This document shows positions 17,526 to 26,575 of a stretch of DNA of 64,000 nucleotides, piece by piece. The notes below the pieces were generated by a model. That model was not told the DNA's origin. It saw only the letters and a program-made list of their open reading frames with translations, and did not search any database. A program made the position numbers and the translations under genes. The stretch covers positions 66,025 through 130,024 of the forward strand of contig NZ_LMRT01000015.1 in NCBI RefSeq assembly GCF_001426225.1, in the 5' to 3' direction. Positions within the stretch are counted from its first letter, which is position 1; the number at the start of each line of letters is the position of its first letter. The stretch comes from Allobosea sp. Leaf344 (lineage in GTDB: Bacteria > Pseudomonadota > Alphaproteobacteria > Rhizobiales > Beijerinckiaceae).

Positions 17526-18197
17526 TCAAGGATCGTGCCGTCGCGTCTGTCCCATCCCGGCACGGTCGCCGCGCCCGCTGCGCGCCAGCCCGGCCGCGAT
17601 CTCCACCAGCGCCCGCGCCAGCGGCTCGGCCCCCGGGCGAAATCCGGCGACGCGATCGGCCGGGCGCTGCCCGGGCTGCGGCCGGAGATAGGGCACGTGC
17701 ACGAACAGCACCGGCACCCGCGCCGGTCCGAGCGCCTCCAGCGCCAGCGCATAGCTCGAATCGCAGAGATAGCGGCCGGCCGATGCGGAGAAGCTCGCGC
17801 GCAACCCCTCCTGCCGCAGCGCCCGCAAAGCGGGCTGGGGCGAAGCCGTGCTCCGCCGCGGCAGGTTCGGCGCCGCCACGCGCCGTCCCGGCGCCGCCCC
17901 TGCCGCATCCGGCAGCAGGCGGCTGGCATTGCCGCGTCCGAACAGCTCGACCCTGATGGCACGGGAGCGCGCCGCCACCCCCAGCATCAGCACCGCGCGC
18001 GGCCGCTTCTCGACCAGCGCCGCGCCAAGCCGCGGGAGCCCGCCGGCATAGCTCGTCGGCAGCACCAGCGCCTCGGCCGCCCAGCCGGCCCGTTTCAGGC
18101 GCTGCGCCACGGCGCGGGCGAGGGTGGTCGTCGGGTTGACGCGCACCCGCGGAAACGGCCCGAAGCCGGTGACGAGGATCTCCACCGGCCGGCTCAC
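17526..18197 (-). CDS. Pyroglutamyl-peptidase I-like protein (peptidase C15)
   Basis: A 223-residue cysteine peptidase of family C15, which removes N-terminal pyroglutamate from peptides. VTGFGPFPRVRVNPT at residues 9-23 is the family opening, and the catalytic residues are in place: E84 in RVELFGR, C145 in GRYLCDSS and H167 in FVHVP. The middle (residues 95-125) is more arginine/proline-rich and less like the canonical enzyme, so specificity may differ. The ATG overlaps the meaB stop by four bases, giving translational coupling. The link with MeaB and the beta-helix protein has no evident metabolic logic. Confidence 0.82.
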   Translation of the reverse strand: MSRPVEILVTGFGPFPRVRVNPTTTLARAVAQRLKRAGWAAEALVLPTSYAGGLPRLGAALVEKRPRAVLMLGVAARSRAIRVELFGRGNASRLLPDAAGAAPGRRVAAPNLPRRSTASPQPALRALRQEGLRASFSASAGRYLCDSSYALALEALGPARVPVLFVHVPYLRPQPGQRPADRVAGFRPGAEPLARALVEIAAGLARSGRGDRAGMGQTRRHDP

Positions 18198-19192
18198 AGC
18201 CCCAGGGCCCTGGCGATCCGGTCCGCCGCGACGGTGGCCGGCAGCCGCCCGGACGCCACCTCCGCCTCCAGCGCGGGGGCCAGCTGCTTCAATTGCGGAT
18301 CATGCCGCAGCCTGGCCTGCATCCGTTCCTGCACCATCGCCCACATCCATTTCACATCCTGCCTGCGGCGCTTTTCCGTGATCAGGCCGCGGGCTTCGTG
18401 CCGGCTGCGGTGATCCTCGATCCTGGCCCAGAGCGCATCGAGCCCTGCGCCGGTCAGGCCGGACAGGGTGACGACGGGCGTTTGCCAGACCGGCGAAGCT
18501 GACGCGAGGATATGCAGCGCGGCCTGGTATTGCGCGGCGGCTGCTCTGGCCGCGCTCGCGCCGTCCCCATCCGCCTTGTTGACGGCGACGATGTCGGCGA
18601 GCTCGATGATGCCCTTCTTGATGCCCTGCAGCTCGTCGCCCGCATTGGGCAGCATCAGCACGAGAAACAGGTCGGTCAGCTCCGCCACCGCCGTTTCCGA
18701 CTGGCCGACCCCGACCGTCTCGACCAGGATCACGTCGAAGCCCGCCGCTTCGCAGAGCAGCATGGTCTCGCGGGTCTTGGCCGCCACGCCGCCGAGCGTC
18801 CCGGAGGAGGGCGAGGGGCGGATGAAGGCGTGCGGATCCACCGCGAGCCGCGCCATCCTGGTCTTGTCGCCGAGGATCGAGCCGCCCGTCCGCGTCGAGG
18901 AGGGATCGACCGCCAGCACCGCCACCTGATGGCCTTGACCCGTGAGATGGCTGCCGAGCGCGTCGATCATCGTCGATTTGCCGACGCCCGGCACGCCGGT
19001 GATGCCGATGCGGATGGCCTTGCCGCCATGCGGCAGCAGCTCCTGCAGCAGCGCCAGCGCCTGGTCGCGATGGTCCGGCCGGCGCGATTCCACCAAGGTG
19101 ATGCCGCGGGCGAGCGCCGCCCGCTCTCCCGCGAGGATGCGCTGCGCCAGCTCGCGCGGCGACGGGGTGGGTGCGGGCTGGGGCTCGTCCAT
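18194..19192 (-). CDS. meaB: MeaB/ArgK G-protein chaperone of methylmalonyl-CoA mutase
   Basis: A 332-residue P-loop GTPase that protects and reactivates adenosylcobalamin-dependent methylmalonyl-CoA mutase. GVPGVGKST at residues 66-74 is the Walker A loop, VLAVDPSSTRTGGSILGDKTRM is the switch region (shown here by its core VDPSSTRTGGS), and VETVGVGQSE and VNKADGDG follow as G3 and G4. It is encoded about 10 kb from the mutA-thiD-mutB operon in this same window, on the same strand but as the first gene of a different group. A partner role for that mutase is expected from the family and neighbourhood. Confidence 0.93.
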   Translation of the reverse strand: MDEPQPAPTPSPRELAQRILAGERAALARGITLVESRRPDHRDQALALLQELLPHGGKAIRIGITGVPGVGKSTMIDALGSHLTGQGHQVAVLAVDPSSTRTGGSILGDKTRMARLAVDPHAFIRPSPSSGTLGGVAAKTRETMLLCEAAGFDVILVETVGVGQSETAVAELTDLFLVLMLPNAGDELQGIKKGIIELADIVAVNKADGDGASAARAAAAQYQAALHILASASPVWQTPVVTLSGLTGAGLDALWARIEDHRSRHEARGLITEKRRRQDVKWMWAMVQERMQARLRHDPQLKQLAPALEAEVASGRLPATVAADRIARALGL

Positions 19193-19299
19193 CGCGCCTG
19201 CCTAGCAAGGGGAGGGGCGGGGCGACAAGGAGACGCGCGTCGATGACTGTGTCCGGCGCGCACTTGATCCTCCGGACCATCGGTGAGAGCAATCGCGGC

Positions 19300-20463
19300 A
19301 TGCAGGGCCGCTCTCTCCCGATCCGTTTGCTTCTCGCGCTGGTGCTCGCCCCGCTGGCGCTCGGCGGCTGCGCCGGCGACATTCGCACGCTGGCCGTGAC
19401 CAGCCACAATGCCGCCGACATCGCCGGGACGATCCGGGTCTTCGTCGCGACGACGCGCGAGCGGGCGGATGAGCCGCTCTATTTCAACGGCGAGCGCGGC
19501 CCCAGGCTGGCTTTCGCGAAGCTGGACGTCACTGTGCCGCGGGCCCACCGGCCGGGCGAGCTCGAATTGCCGAGCGTCGGCGGCACGGTCGATCCCGCCC
19601 GGCATTTCGCCGTCGCCGAGGTCGATCGGCTCGAGCTCGCGCCGGTGGTGGCGCAGGTGAAGCGCGAAATCCAGAAGCGGCCGGCCGCGGAGCGCGACGT
19701 CCTCGTCTTCGTCCATGGCTACAACACCAGCTTCGCCGACGCGGCCTTCCGCTTCGCCCAGATCGTCCATGATTCCGGCTTCAAGGGCGTGCCGGTGCTC
19801 TTCACCTGGCCCTCCCGCGGGCAATTGCTGGAATATCCCTATGATCGCGAGAGCGCCTTCTACTCCCGCGACTTCCTGGAGCTGAACCTGCGCGCGATCG
19901 CCAAGGATCTGGGCACCACGCGGATCGACGTGCTGGCCCATTCGATGGGCACGCTCTTGACGCTTGAGGCCGTGCGCCAGGCCTCGATCCGCGGCGACGG
20001 CAGTTTCGGAGGCAAGCTGCGCGACGTCATGCTGGCCGCGCCCGATGTCGATCTCGACGTGTTCCGCACGCAGATGCGCCAGATCAAGCGGCCGGTGACG
20101 GTGTTCGTCTCGGCCGACGACCGGGCGCTCGCCTTTTCCCGCCGCTTCGCCGGGGACAAGACCAGGCTCGGCGCCGTCTCGTCCAAGGACAGGGAGGTCG
20201 TCGCCGATCTCGAAAAGCTGGGCGCGACCATCATCGATCTCTCGGACGTCGCCAGCAGCGACCCTTTGAACCACGCGAAATTCGCCGCATCGCCCAAGGT
20301 CGTGCAACTGATCGGCCGCCGTCTGCGCGAGGACAAGGGCATCGCCACCCCGGGGCCGGGGCTCGGCGACAGGATCGGCGACATCGCCGGCGGGCTCGTC
20401 GGCACCGTCGGCTCCACCGTCGATCTCGTGGTCAGCACCCCCGCGAGCATCATCCGCCGCTGA
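19300..20463 (+). CDS. Lipoprotein alpha/beta hydrolase (DUF900)
   Basis: A 387-residue exported hydrolase. A signal peptide with lipobox LGGC (cysteine about residue 25) predicts a membrane-anchored lipoprotein. The DUF900 hydrolase core has FVHGYNTSF, TWPSRGQLLEYPYDRESA, the nucleophile motif AHSMGT and APDVDLDVF. After the hydrolase domain, the last 50 residues are glycine/valine-rich (GDRIGDIAGGLVGTVG). The ATG at 19300 is preceded by GAGAG; upstream in-frame starts would bury the signal peptide. It heads a same-direction run of three hydrolase genes and diverges from meaB. Substrate unknown; esterase or lipase activity in the envelope is plausible. Confidence 0.83.
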   Translation: MQGRSLPIRLLLALVLAPLALGGCAGDIRTLAVTSHNAADIAGTIRVFVATTRERADEPLYFNGERGPRLAFAKLDVTVPRAHRPGELELPSVGGTVDPARHFAVAEVDRLELAPVVAQVKREIQKRPAAERDVLVFVHGYNTSFADAAFRFAQIVHDSGFKGVPVLFTWPSRGQLLEYPYDRESAFYSRDFLELNLRAIAKDLGTTRIDVLAHSMGTLLTLEAVRQASIRGDGSFGGKLRDVMLAAPDVDLDVFRTQMRQIKRPVTVFVSADDRALAFSRRFAGDKTRLGAVSSKDREVVADLEKLGATIIDLSDVASSDPLNHAKFAASPKVVQLIGRRLREDKGIATPGPGLGDRIGDIAGGLVGTVGSTVDLVVSTPASIIRR

Positions 20464-20549
20464 TGCGCCGCATTACGGCCGCGTTAGTCTGTCTTTAAGC
20501 GTGCTCTGGCCAATTCGGCCGAACCGTTTCATCCGGAATACGCTTGCCC

Positions 20550-21560
20550 ATGCCAGTCTCCCGGCGCCAATTCTCCAGCCGCCTCGCATTGATGGCGGCC
20601 TTCCTGCCGCTCGGCCTGACCGCCTGCGCCTCGCCCGAGGCCGCGGTCTCGCCCTTCTCCGAGCCGACCCGCGCCGATGCCTCGGCGCTCGGCAAGGAGC
20701 CGCGCCTGCTGGTGATGACGACGCGCAAGCCCTCCGGCGGCGGCCAGCCCTGGTTCGGTCCGGAGCGCGGCTCCGGCCTGACCTTCGCCGAGGTCGCGCT
20801 GTCCCCGCCCGGCCGCGGCATTTCCGGCCAGGTCTCCTCGGTGATCAATGGCGATTGGGCGGTGCTCGGGCTCAACCGGCGCAATTCGAGCAATGCCGCC
20901 GAGAGCTTCTCGCAGGCCGCCACCGGCCGCGACGTGCTGCTCTACGTCCATGGCTATAACGAGACCTTCGAATCGGCCGCGCGCAGCGCCGGGCAATTGT
21001 CGCATGCGCTGGAGTTCCAGGGGCGGACGGCGCTGTTCACCTGGCCCTCGGGCGGCAAGCTCTTCGACTATGGCTATGATCGCGAGAGCGCCCTGTGGTC
21101 GCGCGACGGCTTCGTCCAGGCCCTGCGCGCTTTGGTCAACAACCCGACCGTCGGCCGCATCCATATCGTCGCCCATTCCATGGGCACCTTCCTGACCTTG
21201 GAGGCGCTGCGCGAGCTGCGCAGCGAGACCGACGTCTCGGCCCGGATCGGCGCCGTGGTCTTCGCCTCGCCGGACATCGATATCGACGCCTTCGAGCAGA
21301 CGGTGTCGAAGCTCGGCTCGCTGGCCCAGCGCATGACGCTGATCATCGATCCCGGCGATCGCGCGCTGGCGATTTCCGCCCGCATCGCAGGCGGCGTCGC
21401 GCGGGCCGGCGCGGCCGAGCGCGCCAGGCTGGAAAAGCTCGGCGTGCGCGTCGCCGACACCTCGGGCCGCGGCTGGAGCATGCTGCGGCACGACCTCTTC
21501 CTTTCCGACGGCGAAGTGACGATGGTGGTCAGGCGCGCGATGGACCGCGTCAAGAGCTGA
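20550..21560 (+). CDS. Second lipoprotein alpha/beta hydrolase (DUF900), paralogue of its neighbour
   Basis: A 336-residue exported hydrolase closely related to the gene before it. The N-terminus has SRRQF followed by a hydrophobic stretch and a lipobox LTAC. The core shows YVHGYNETFESAA, TWPSGGKLFDYGYDRESA, the nucleophile AHSMGT and SPDIDIDAF, each aligning with the upstream paralogue's motifs, so the two look like a diverged tandem duplication. The ATG at 20550 is taken instead of an in-frame TTG two codons earlier. It lacks the glycine-rich tail of the first copy. The gene starts 86 bases after it and may be cotranscribed. Confidence 0.83.
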   Translation: MPVSRRQFSSRLALMAAFLPLGLTACASPEAAVSPFSEPTRADASALGKEPRLLVMTTRKPSGGGQPWFGPERGSGLTFAEVALSPPGRGISGQVSSVINGDWAVLGLNRRNSSNAAESFSQAATGRDVLLYVHGYNETFESAARSAGQLSHALEFQGRTALFTWPSGGKLFDYGYDRESALWSRDGFVQALRALVNNPTVGRIHIVAHSMGTFLTLEALRELRSETDVSARIGAVVFASPDIDIDAFEQTVSKLGSLAQRMTLIIDPGDRALAISARIAGGVARAGAAERARLEKLGVRVADTSGRGWSMLRHDLFLSDGEVTMVVRRAMDRVKS

Positions 21561-21606
21561 GGCGCCGGCCGAGGCCACGGTCCATCCGCCTGCGAGGGAG
21601 GTGGTC

Positions 21607-22503
21607 ATGGCGGTCAGGCTCGTCGGATTGGCGCTGGTGATGGGGCTGGCCTCGTCCTCCGTGACGCTGGCGCATGATCTGCGCCCGTTCCAGGAGGTCG
21701 GCCGCAGCCATGTGCTGCACGAAGACGTCTCGCCCGCCGGCACCGAGACCATCAACATCGAGACCTATGTGCCGCAGGCCTGCGCCGCCAAGCCCTGCCG
21801 GCTGGTGATCTCGATGCATGGGCTGCTGCGCAACGCCGAGGCGGCGCGCGACAACTGGATCGAGGCGGCGGATCGCTACGGCCTGCTGGTCGCCGCACCG
21901 CATTTCGACAAGGAGCGCTTCCCCACCCGCCTCTACCAGCAGGGCGGGGTGAGGGGCGAGCCGGACCGCTCCCGCTGGATCTACGCGACGATCGAGCGAT
22001 TCTTCGACGTGGCTCTCGGGAGCGGGCGTGTCGAGGGCACCGGCTACGTCCTGTTCGGCCATTCCGCCGGTGCGCAATTCGTGCACCGTATGGCGATCCT
22101 GATGCCGGAGGCGCGGTTCACCACCGCGATCAGCGCCAATGCCGGCTTCTACACCCTGCCCGTCGGCAAGGCGGCGGCCGGCGGCTTCTCCTATCCCTAT
22201 TCGCTCGACGGGACGCCGGCGACCGAGGCGTCGGCGAAGCTGGCTTTGGCCAAGCCGCTCCTCGTCATGCTGGGCGAACGCGACAACGACCCGGACCATG
22301 AACAGCTGAACAAATCGAAGGGTGCCGAGGCACAGGGCGCCAGCCGGCTCGATCGCGGCCGGCATTTCATGGCCGTCGCCCGCGCCGAGGCCCAGCGCCT
22401 GGGCGTGGCGAGCCCCTGGCGCGAGATTCTGGTGCCCGACACGGCGCATGAGCAGCGCAAGATGGCGAATGCGGCGGCGCAGGCGCTGTTCGAGGCGAAA
22501 TAG
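21607..22503 (+). CDS. Secreted alpha/beta hydrolase, PHB-depolymerase/LpqC-like
   Basis: A 298-residue hydrolase with a cleavable signal peptide (hydrophobic core to about residue 20, cleavage near TLAHD). The fold resembles the feruloyl esterase/polyhydroxybutyrate depolymerase group: a SMHGLLRN oxyanion loop, a FGHSAGAQF nucleophile elbow near residue 153, and a C-terminal histidine in DTAHEQ. GGGAGG stands just before the ATG at 21607, favoured over a GTG two codons upstream. It follows the DUF900 pair in the same direction, 46 bases later. It probably cleaves extracellular esters; I cannot name the substrate. Confidence 0.8.
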   Translation: MAVRLVGLALVMGLASSSVTLAHDLRPFQEVGRSHVLHEDVSPAGTETINIETYVPQACAAKPCRLVISMHGLLRNAEAARDNWIEAADRYGLLVAAPHFDKERFPTRLYQQGGVRGEPDRSRWIYATIERFFDVALGSGRVEGTGYVLFGHSAGAQFVHRMAILMPEARFTTAISANAGFYTLPVGKAAAGGFSYPYSLDGTPATEASAKLALAKPLLVMLGERDNDPDHEQLNKSKGAEAQGASRLDRGRHFMAVARAEAQRLGVASPWREILVPDTAHEQRKMANAAAQALFEAK

Positions 22504-22530
22504 CCGGCTCCAGCCGCGCGGGAGGCGGTC

Positions 22531-22989
22531 TCACAGGGGCGGCAAGCCGTTGCGCTTCTTGATCGTGGCGAGCGCGAAATTCGACTCGACCGACTGGATG
22601 CATTTCAGCCGCGTCACCTTCTGCTTCAGGAAGCGCTCATATCCTTCGATGCCGTCGGTCAGCACCCGCAGCAGATAATCCTGCGAGCCGGTCATCAGAT
22701 AGCATTCGCCGACCTCGCTCCAGCTCTCCACCGCCTTCTCGAATTCGGCGATGTTCTCCTGCGTCTGCTGCGAGAGCCGCACCGAGACGAAGACGCTGAA
22801 GGGCAGCCCATAGGCCTTGGCGTCGACGATCGCGGCATAGCCCTGGATCACGCCGCTATCCTCCAGCCGCTTCAGCCGCCTGAGGCAGGGCGTCGGCGAC
22901 AGCCCGACCTTCTCCGACAGCTCCTGATTGGTGATGCGGCCATGCTCCTGGAGGACGGCCAGGATCCGGCGATCGGTGCTGTCGAGCAT
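22531..22989 (-). CDS. Lrp/AsnC-family transcriptional regulator
   Basis: A 152-residue regulator with an N-terminal winged helix-turn-helix (MLDSTDRRILAVLQEHGRI, then LSPTPCLRRLKRLEDSGVI) and a C-terminal RAM effector domain (GSQDYLLRVLTDGIEGYERF). Length and layout are complete. A strong GGAGAGGAG precedes the ATG. It diverges from the cystathionine gamma-synthase-family gene across 166 bases; regulators of this family commonly control the divergent amino-acid metabolic gene, so a sulfur amino acid could be the effector. It also converges with the secreted hydrolase gene. Confidence 0.92.
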   Translation of the reverse strand: MLDSTDRRILAVLQEHGRITNQELSEKVGLSPTPCLRRLKRLEDSGVIQGYAAIVDAKAYGLPFSVFVSVRLSQQTQENIAEFEKAVESWSEVGECYLMTGSQDYLLRVLTDGIEGYERFLKQKVTRLKCIQSVESNFALATIKKRNGLPPL

Positions 22990-23010
22990 GGGATGCTCCT
23001 CTCCCGTTCA

Positions 23011-23034
23011 AATTTGGCAGAAACCTGCTGAAAT
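23011..23034. promoter_or_regulatory. Imperfect dyad in the Lrp / gamma-synthase divergent region
   Basis: GCAG at 23017-23020 and CTGC at 23025-23028 are reverse complements separated by four bases, flanked by AATTT on the left and GAAAT on the right. The A/T-flanked dyad 22 bases upstream of the regulator start is the sort of site Lrp/AsnC proteins bind. The match is short, so this is only a candidate for autoregulation and control of the divergent gene. Confidence 0.25.
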
Positions 23035-23155
23035 CTGTCTGTAGAGAGCCGTAAGCATCCAAGCAATCGCGGCGCATCCCTCCTATCTTGAACGCATCGC
23101 AGCCGGTTCCCCGCCAGGGGGGCCGCAGCCTCTCTTCACCGACCGCGAGGGCGCC

Positions 23156-24439
23156 ATGAGCCAGGACGATTATCACAAGGATCGCATCGCCAACCGCAAG
23201 CTGCATCCGGAAACGCTGATGATGGGCTTCGGCTATTCGCCGGCGATGTCGGAAGGCTCGCTGAAGCCGCCGATCTTCCTGACCTCGACCTTCGTTTTCG
23301 AGAATGCCCAGCAGGGCAAGGACTTCTTCGACCTCACCTCGGGCCGCCGCCAGCCGAAGCCGGGTGAGAAATCGGGGCTCGTCTATTCCCGCTTCAACCA
23401 CCCCAATATGGAGATCCTGGAGGATCGGCTCGCCATCTGGGACGAGGCCGAGCGCTGCGCCGTCTTCGCGAGCGGCATGGCCGCCATCGCCACCACCTGC
23501 TTCGCCTTCCTGCGGCCCGGCGACAGCATCATTCACTCCCGCCCGCTCTATGGCGGCAGCGAGACCCTGCTGAAGAACCAGATGGGCGCCTTCGGCGTCA
23601 ACGCCTTCGGCTTCACCAACGGCCTCGACATCGCGCAGATGCGCGAGACGGCGAAGGCCGCGGCCGCCAAGGGGCGCGTCGGCATGATCCTGGTCGAGAC
23701 GCCGGCCAACCCCACCAACGGCCTGGTCGATCTCGAAGCCTGCAAGCAGATCGCCGACGAGCTCGCGGCGTCGCAGGGTCATCGTCCGCCGGTGGTGGTC
23801 GACAACACGATGCTCGGCCCGAAATACCAGAAGCCGCTGAAGCAGGGCGCCGATCTCTCGCTGCTCTCGCTGACCAAATATGTCGGCGGGCATTCCGACC
23901 TCGTCGGCGGTTCGATCAGCGGCTCGGACGCGCTGGTGCGGCAGGTCAAGAGCTGGCGCGGTTCGCTCGGCACGCAGCTCGATCCGAATTCCTGCTGGAT
24001 GCTGATGCGCTCGCTCGAGACGCTCGACATCCGCATGAGCCGCGCCAACGAGAACGCCAGGCTGGTCGCCGACTACCTCGCCTCCCATCCCAAGATCGCG
24101 CGGGTGCATTATCTCGGCAATCTCGCGGAGGATGATCCGCGCAAGGCGGTGTTCGACCGGCAATGCTCGGCCGCCGGCTCGACCTTCGCCTTCGACGTGG
24201 TCGGCGGCGAGAAGGAGGCTTTCGCCCTGCTCGACAATCTGCAGATCATGAAGCTCGCGGTCTCGCTCGGCGGAACCGAAACCCTGGTGTCCCACCCCGC
24301 CGCGATGACCCATTCCGGCGTCGCCCGGGAATTGCGCGAGGAGATCGGCCTGACCGACGCGCTGATCCGCATTTCCGTCGGCATCGAGAATATCGAGGAT
24401 CTGATCTCGGATCTGGCGCAGGCGCTCGAAGCGGTCTGA
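23156..24439 (+). CDS. Cystathionine gamma-synthase/methionine gamma-lyase family PLP enzyme
   Basis: A 427-residue Cys/Met-metabolism PLP-dependent enzyme. SRFNHPNMEILEDRLA is the phosphate-binding and oligomer region, GMAAIATT the cofactor loop, VETPANPTNGL and VVVDNTMLGP precede the catalytic lysine K241 in SLTKYVGGHSD. The long N-terminal segment (about 40 residues) and the KPGEKSGLVY insert mark a subfamily annotated only as cystathionine gamma-synthase-family. It could be a methionine gamma-lyase or a synthase; sequence alone does not decide. The divergent Lrp-type gene suggests regulation by an amino acid. GAGG precedes the ATG. Confidence 0.88.
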   Translation: MSQDDYHKDRIANRKLHPETLMMGFGYSPAMSEGSLKPPIFLTSTFVFENAQQGKDFFDLTSGRRQPKPGEKSGLVYSRFNHPNMEILEDRLAIWDEAERCAVFASGMAAIATTCFAFLRPGDSIIHSRPLYGGSETLLKNQMGAFGVNAFGFTNGLDIAQMRETAKAAAAKGRVGMILVETPANPTNGLVDLEACKQIADELAASQGHRPPVVVDNTMLGPKYQKPLKQGADLSLLSLTKYVGGHSDLVGGSISGSDALVRQVKSWRGSLGTQLDPNSCWMLMRSLETLDIRMSRANENARLVADYLASHPKIARVHYLGNLAEDDPRKAVFDRQCSAAGSTFAFDVVGGEKEAFALLDNLQIMKLAVSLGGTETLVSHPAAMTHSGVARELREEIGLTDALIRISVGIENIEDLISDLAQALEAV

Positions 24440-24547
24440 TCCGCGCGGCGGAGGGCGCTCGGGCGGCGCGATCCAGCCGGCCATCCTCCGCCACATCTCC
24501 CGCCGGCGCATGGCGCGGCGGCGGGCGATGTGTCGCGCAGCCGGCCG

Positions 24548-25285
24548 CTAGACCCCGATCCGCCCCCAGCCCGGCAGCTTCAGCGCCGGCTGGCGCAGAT
24601 CGAGCCCGGCCACGAGCCCCAGCAGGTTGATCTCGACACCCTCGACCCAGCCGAGCGTGATGCCGGCGACACCGAAGGCCGTGGCCTGGATCCCGGTGCG
24701 GCTCGGCGTCAGCCCCGCATAGAGCCCGTCCTCTCGCCAATCCTTGCCGATCGCGGTCGGCGGCAGCGCCTGGGCGAGGTCGGGCACCTGCGCCAGCACA
24801 TGCTGGACGAAGCTGTTGGAGTTGGGCCCGGGCCAGGCGAGATAGGTTCCCGGCTTTGCATGGGGATAGCTCTGCACCGCCGCCCTGACTTGCGGGATCA
24901 GCCGCTCGGCGACCTCGCCCCGCAGCTCCGTCACCAGCTCGGGATCATTGCCGAACCAGCGCCCATCGGCCTCGCGATGGTTGACGCGGACGGGGGTGCC
25001 CCAGCCGACCACGTCGAAGCGGGTATAGGCGCTGGCGTTGCGTTCCTTCACCACCACCCAGGAATGATGTGCGAAGACACCGCGCCAGCGGCCGACCCGC
25101 GCCGCGAAGACATGCACCGTCGCCTCGGGCTCGGTCGCGGCGGCGGGCAGGAGTTTCGCGCTCGACCAATCGGCCCGCCGCCAATCCTCGGCGAGCGGCC
25201 GATACAGCCACCAGGCCGCATGCGTCGCCAGAGGCAGGAGGAAGAGCAGCGCGAAGACGAGCAGGAATGAGCGCAGGATCAGCAT
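24548..25285 (-). CDS. DUF3750 membrane-anchored protein
   Basis: A 245-residue protein with one N-terminal hydrophobic segment (MLILRSFLLVFALLFLLPLA, residues 1-20) and a periplasmic domain of the DUF3750 family. The domain includes VFAARVGRWRGVFAHHSWVV near residue 65, with conserved histidines, and WPGPNSNSFVQHVL near 160, where the asparagine-serine-phenylalanine and histidine recall NlpC/P60-like or transglutaminase-like folds, though activity is unproven. The ATG at 25285 starts the membrane segment cleanly; an upstream start would add 12 basic residues. It lies alone between the gamma-synthase-family gene and the divergent polyamine transporter operon. Confidence 0.78.
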   Translation of the reverse strand: MLILRSFLLVFALLFLLPLATHAAWWLYRPLAEDWRRADWSSAKLLPAAATEPEATVHVFAARVGRWRGVFAHHSWVVVKERNASAYTRFDVVGWGTPVRVNHREADGRWFGNDPELVTELRGEVAERLIPQVRAAVQSYPHAKPGTYLAWPGPNSNSFVQHVLAQVPDLAQALPPTAIGKDWREDGLYAGLTPSRTGIQATAFGVAGITLGWVEGVEINLLGLVAGLDLRQPALKLPGWGRIGV

Positions 25286-25462
25286 CACGCGACGATATGG
25301 ACGCCGGGCCGGCGCCCGCAAGGGCCGCGGGGCTGCGACGGCCGGCCGCGCCCGGTCACAATCGTGTTGAGGCGCAGGCGCAAACTGTTAGTTTCGCTCC
25401 GAGCCGCGGCGGCAGGGCGGTCGCGGCCACCCCCTTCAGGGCGAGACGGGAGTCGAGACGAG

Positions 25463-26575
25463 ATGATGGCAGGCGCATGGGTGAGGAGCGTGTGTTCCGG
25501 CGTGGCGATGGGGCTCGCGCTGCTGGCAGGCGGTGCCGCCGCTGCCCAGGGCAAGGAACTGCGCATCTACAACTGGTCGGATTACGTCGATCCGGAGGTG
25601 CTGGACGCCTTCAAGAAGGAAACCGGCATCACGGTGGTCTACGACACTTTCGACCAGATGGAGACCGTCGAGACCAAGCTCCTGGCGGGCCGCACGGGCT
25701 ATGACCTGATCGTGGTCACCGCCTCCTTCCTGCCGCGCCACATCCCGCTCGGTCTCTACGCCCCGATCGACCGCGACAAGATCCCGAACCTCAAACATGT
25801 CTGGCCGGAGATCCAGGGCCGCCTCGCCAAATACGATCCCGGCAACCGGCATGCCGTCAACTACATGTGGGGCACGACCGGCATCGGCTACAACGTCGCC
25901 AAGATCAAGGAGCGGCTCGGCCCCGACGCGGTGATCGACAGCTGGAAGATCCTGTTCGATCCCGAGCAGTTGAAGAAGCTCTCCAATTGCGGCGTGCACG
26001 TGCTGGACGCGGTCGAGGAGATGTTCCCCGCCGCCTTGCGCCATCTCGGCCTGAACCCGGATTCCAAGGCCGAGGCCGATCTCAACAAAGCGGCCGAACT
26101 GCTGCGCAAGATGCGCCCGCACATCCAGAAATTCCATTCCTCGGAATATATCAACGCGCTCGCCAATGGCGATATCTGCCTCGCTGTCGGCTATTCCGGC
26201 GATGTGCTGCAAGCGAAGAAGCGGGCGGAGGAGGCCAAGAACAAGGTCGAGATCGCCTATGCCATCCCGAAGGAGGGGGCGCTGATGTGGTTCGACTCCT
26301 TCGTCATCCCGAAGGATGCGGGCAATCCCGAAGCGGCGTTGGCCTTCATCGACTTCGTCAATCGCCCGGCGATGGCGGCGAAGAATTCCGACTTCATCCA
26401 ATACGCCAACGGCAATCTCGCCTCGAAGGAGCTGCTGTCCCAGAGCGTGCGCGACAATCCGGGGATCTACCCCTCGGATGCGGTGATGGGCCGGCTCTAC
26501 ACCATCACCCCCTATGACCAGAAGGCACAGAGGCTGGTCAACCGGCTCTGGACCCGCGTCAAATCCGGCAAATGA
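25463..26575 (+). CDS. potF: Polyamine-type ABC transporter substrate-binding protein
   Basis: A 370-residue periplasmic binding protein with a signal peptide ending near AAAAQG. The mature start ELRIYNWSDYVDPEVLDAF is the spermidine/putrescine-binding protein signature, and TFDQMETVETKLLAG, MWGTTGIGYN and VGYSGDVLQAKKRA are ligand-cleft regions of the PotF/PotD family. It delivers a polyamine, most likely putrescine, to the PotGHI transporter encoded immediately downstream; its stop overlaps the ATPase start by four bases. The ATG at 25463 follows GGGAG. An adjacent ATG three bases later is equally possible. Confidence 0.92.
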   Translation: MMAGAWVRSVCSGVAMGLALLAGGAAAAQGKELRIYNWSDYVDPEVLDAFKKETGITVVYDTFDQMETVETKLLAGRTGYDLIVVTASFLPRHIPLGLYAPIDRDKIPNLKHVWPEIQGRLAKYDPGNRHAVNYMWGTTGIGYNVAKIKERLGPDAVIDSWKILFDPEQLKKLSNCGVHVLDAVEEMFPAALRHLGLNPDSKAEADLNKAAELLRKMRPHIQKFHSSEYINALANGDICLAVGYSGDVLQAKKRAEEAKNKVEIAYAIPKEGALMWFDSFVIPKDAGNPEAALAFIDFVNRPAMAAKNSDFIQYANGNLASKELLSQSVRDNPGIYPSDAVMGRLYTITPYDQKAQRLVNRLWTRVKSGK

